From an uncultured Lewinella sp. (lineage in GTDB: Bacteria; Bacteroidota; Bacteroidia; Chitinophagales; Saprospiraceae): a stretch of DNA of 32,983 bases. How positions within the stretch are numbered: position 1 is the first letter of the stretch; every line of letters starts with the position of its first letter. Location of the stretch: contig CAJXPD010000104.1 in assembly GCA_913057785.1 (NCBI GenBank), forward strand, positions 1 through 32,983, in the 5' to 3' direction. The notes under the pieces are model-generated. The model saw nothing but the letters and a program-made list of their open reading frames with translations. It did not search any database and had not been told where the DNA came from. Below, in pieces: positions 32,931 through 32,983 of the stretch. The translations under genes were made by a program, and so were the position numbers.

Positions 32931-32983
32931 AGTTTAGAGTATGTTTAGATTTTCATGATCGAGGGAGAGCGAGCAAATTTTAT

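Overview
The window reads as chromosome of a Bacteroidota bacterium, most likely a Saprospiria/Lewinella-like lineage (inference). Four secreted proteins end in type IX secretion (T9SS) type A C-terminal sorting domains. There are many lipoproteins, a LytS/LytTR two-component pair with a beta-propeller sensor, an apiosidase-like glycosidase next to a lipoprotein nucleoside hydrolase, and promoter candidates of the Bacteroidota type (T-rich or TTTG -33, TAnnTTTG -7). No tRNA, rRNA, transposase, integrase, CRISPR array or phage gene was seen.

Layout. 1-828 (-): start of a serine beta-lactamase-like hydrolase that runs off the left edge. 887-3602 (+): two-gene unit, GH140-like glycosidase and nucleoside hydrolase, both lipoproteins. 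3854-8779 (+): two tandem paralogous hybrid histidine kinases; the second has lost the middle of its last receiver domain, including the phospho-acceptor Asp. 9053-9844 (+): OmpA/MotB-like lipoprotein with a strong terminator. 9931-13991 (-): two T9SS cargo proteins, the larger built of six 120-residue repeats. 14503-18113 (+): propeller histidine kinase overlapping its LytTR regulator by 4 nt, followed by a lipoprotein with two thioredoxin-like domains (18182-19387). 19449-20881 (-): unknown secreted protein and a Nudix hydrolase.

20882-24148 is the least ordinary part. Two T9SS proteins of identical length (322 aa) share C-terminal halves but not N-terminal halves, and are separated by long gene-free DNA (472 and 796 bp). 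The first is preceded by a well-formed three-way-junction RNA that ends in a U-tract, placed so that it could attenuate the gene. The spacer between them holds three hairpin terminators, two of them preceded by an identical 14-nt box that looks like the 5' start of two very small transcripts.

24184-32930: LEA-like 11-mer repeat protein (-), AraC-type regulator (+), small secreted beta-barrel-like protein (+), S33 hydrolase lipoprotein (-), unknown membrane-anchored protein (+), S41-type peptidase (+), and a HupE/UreJ-like membrane protein with a parvulin-like partner (-).

The common theme is envelope and secretion biology with two signalling clusters. I did not find a defence system or mobile element. 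The strongest candidates for something undescribed are the structured RNA elements around the twin T9SS genes and the naturally 'beheaded' receiver of the second hybrid kinase.
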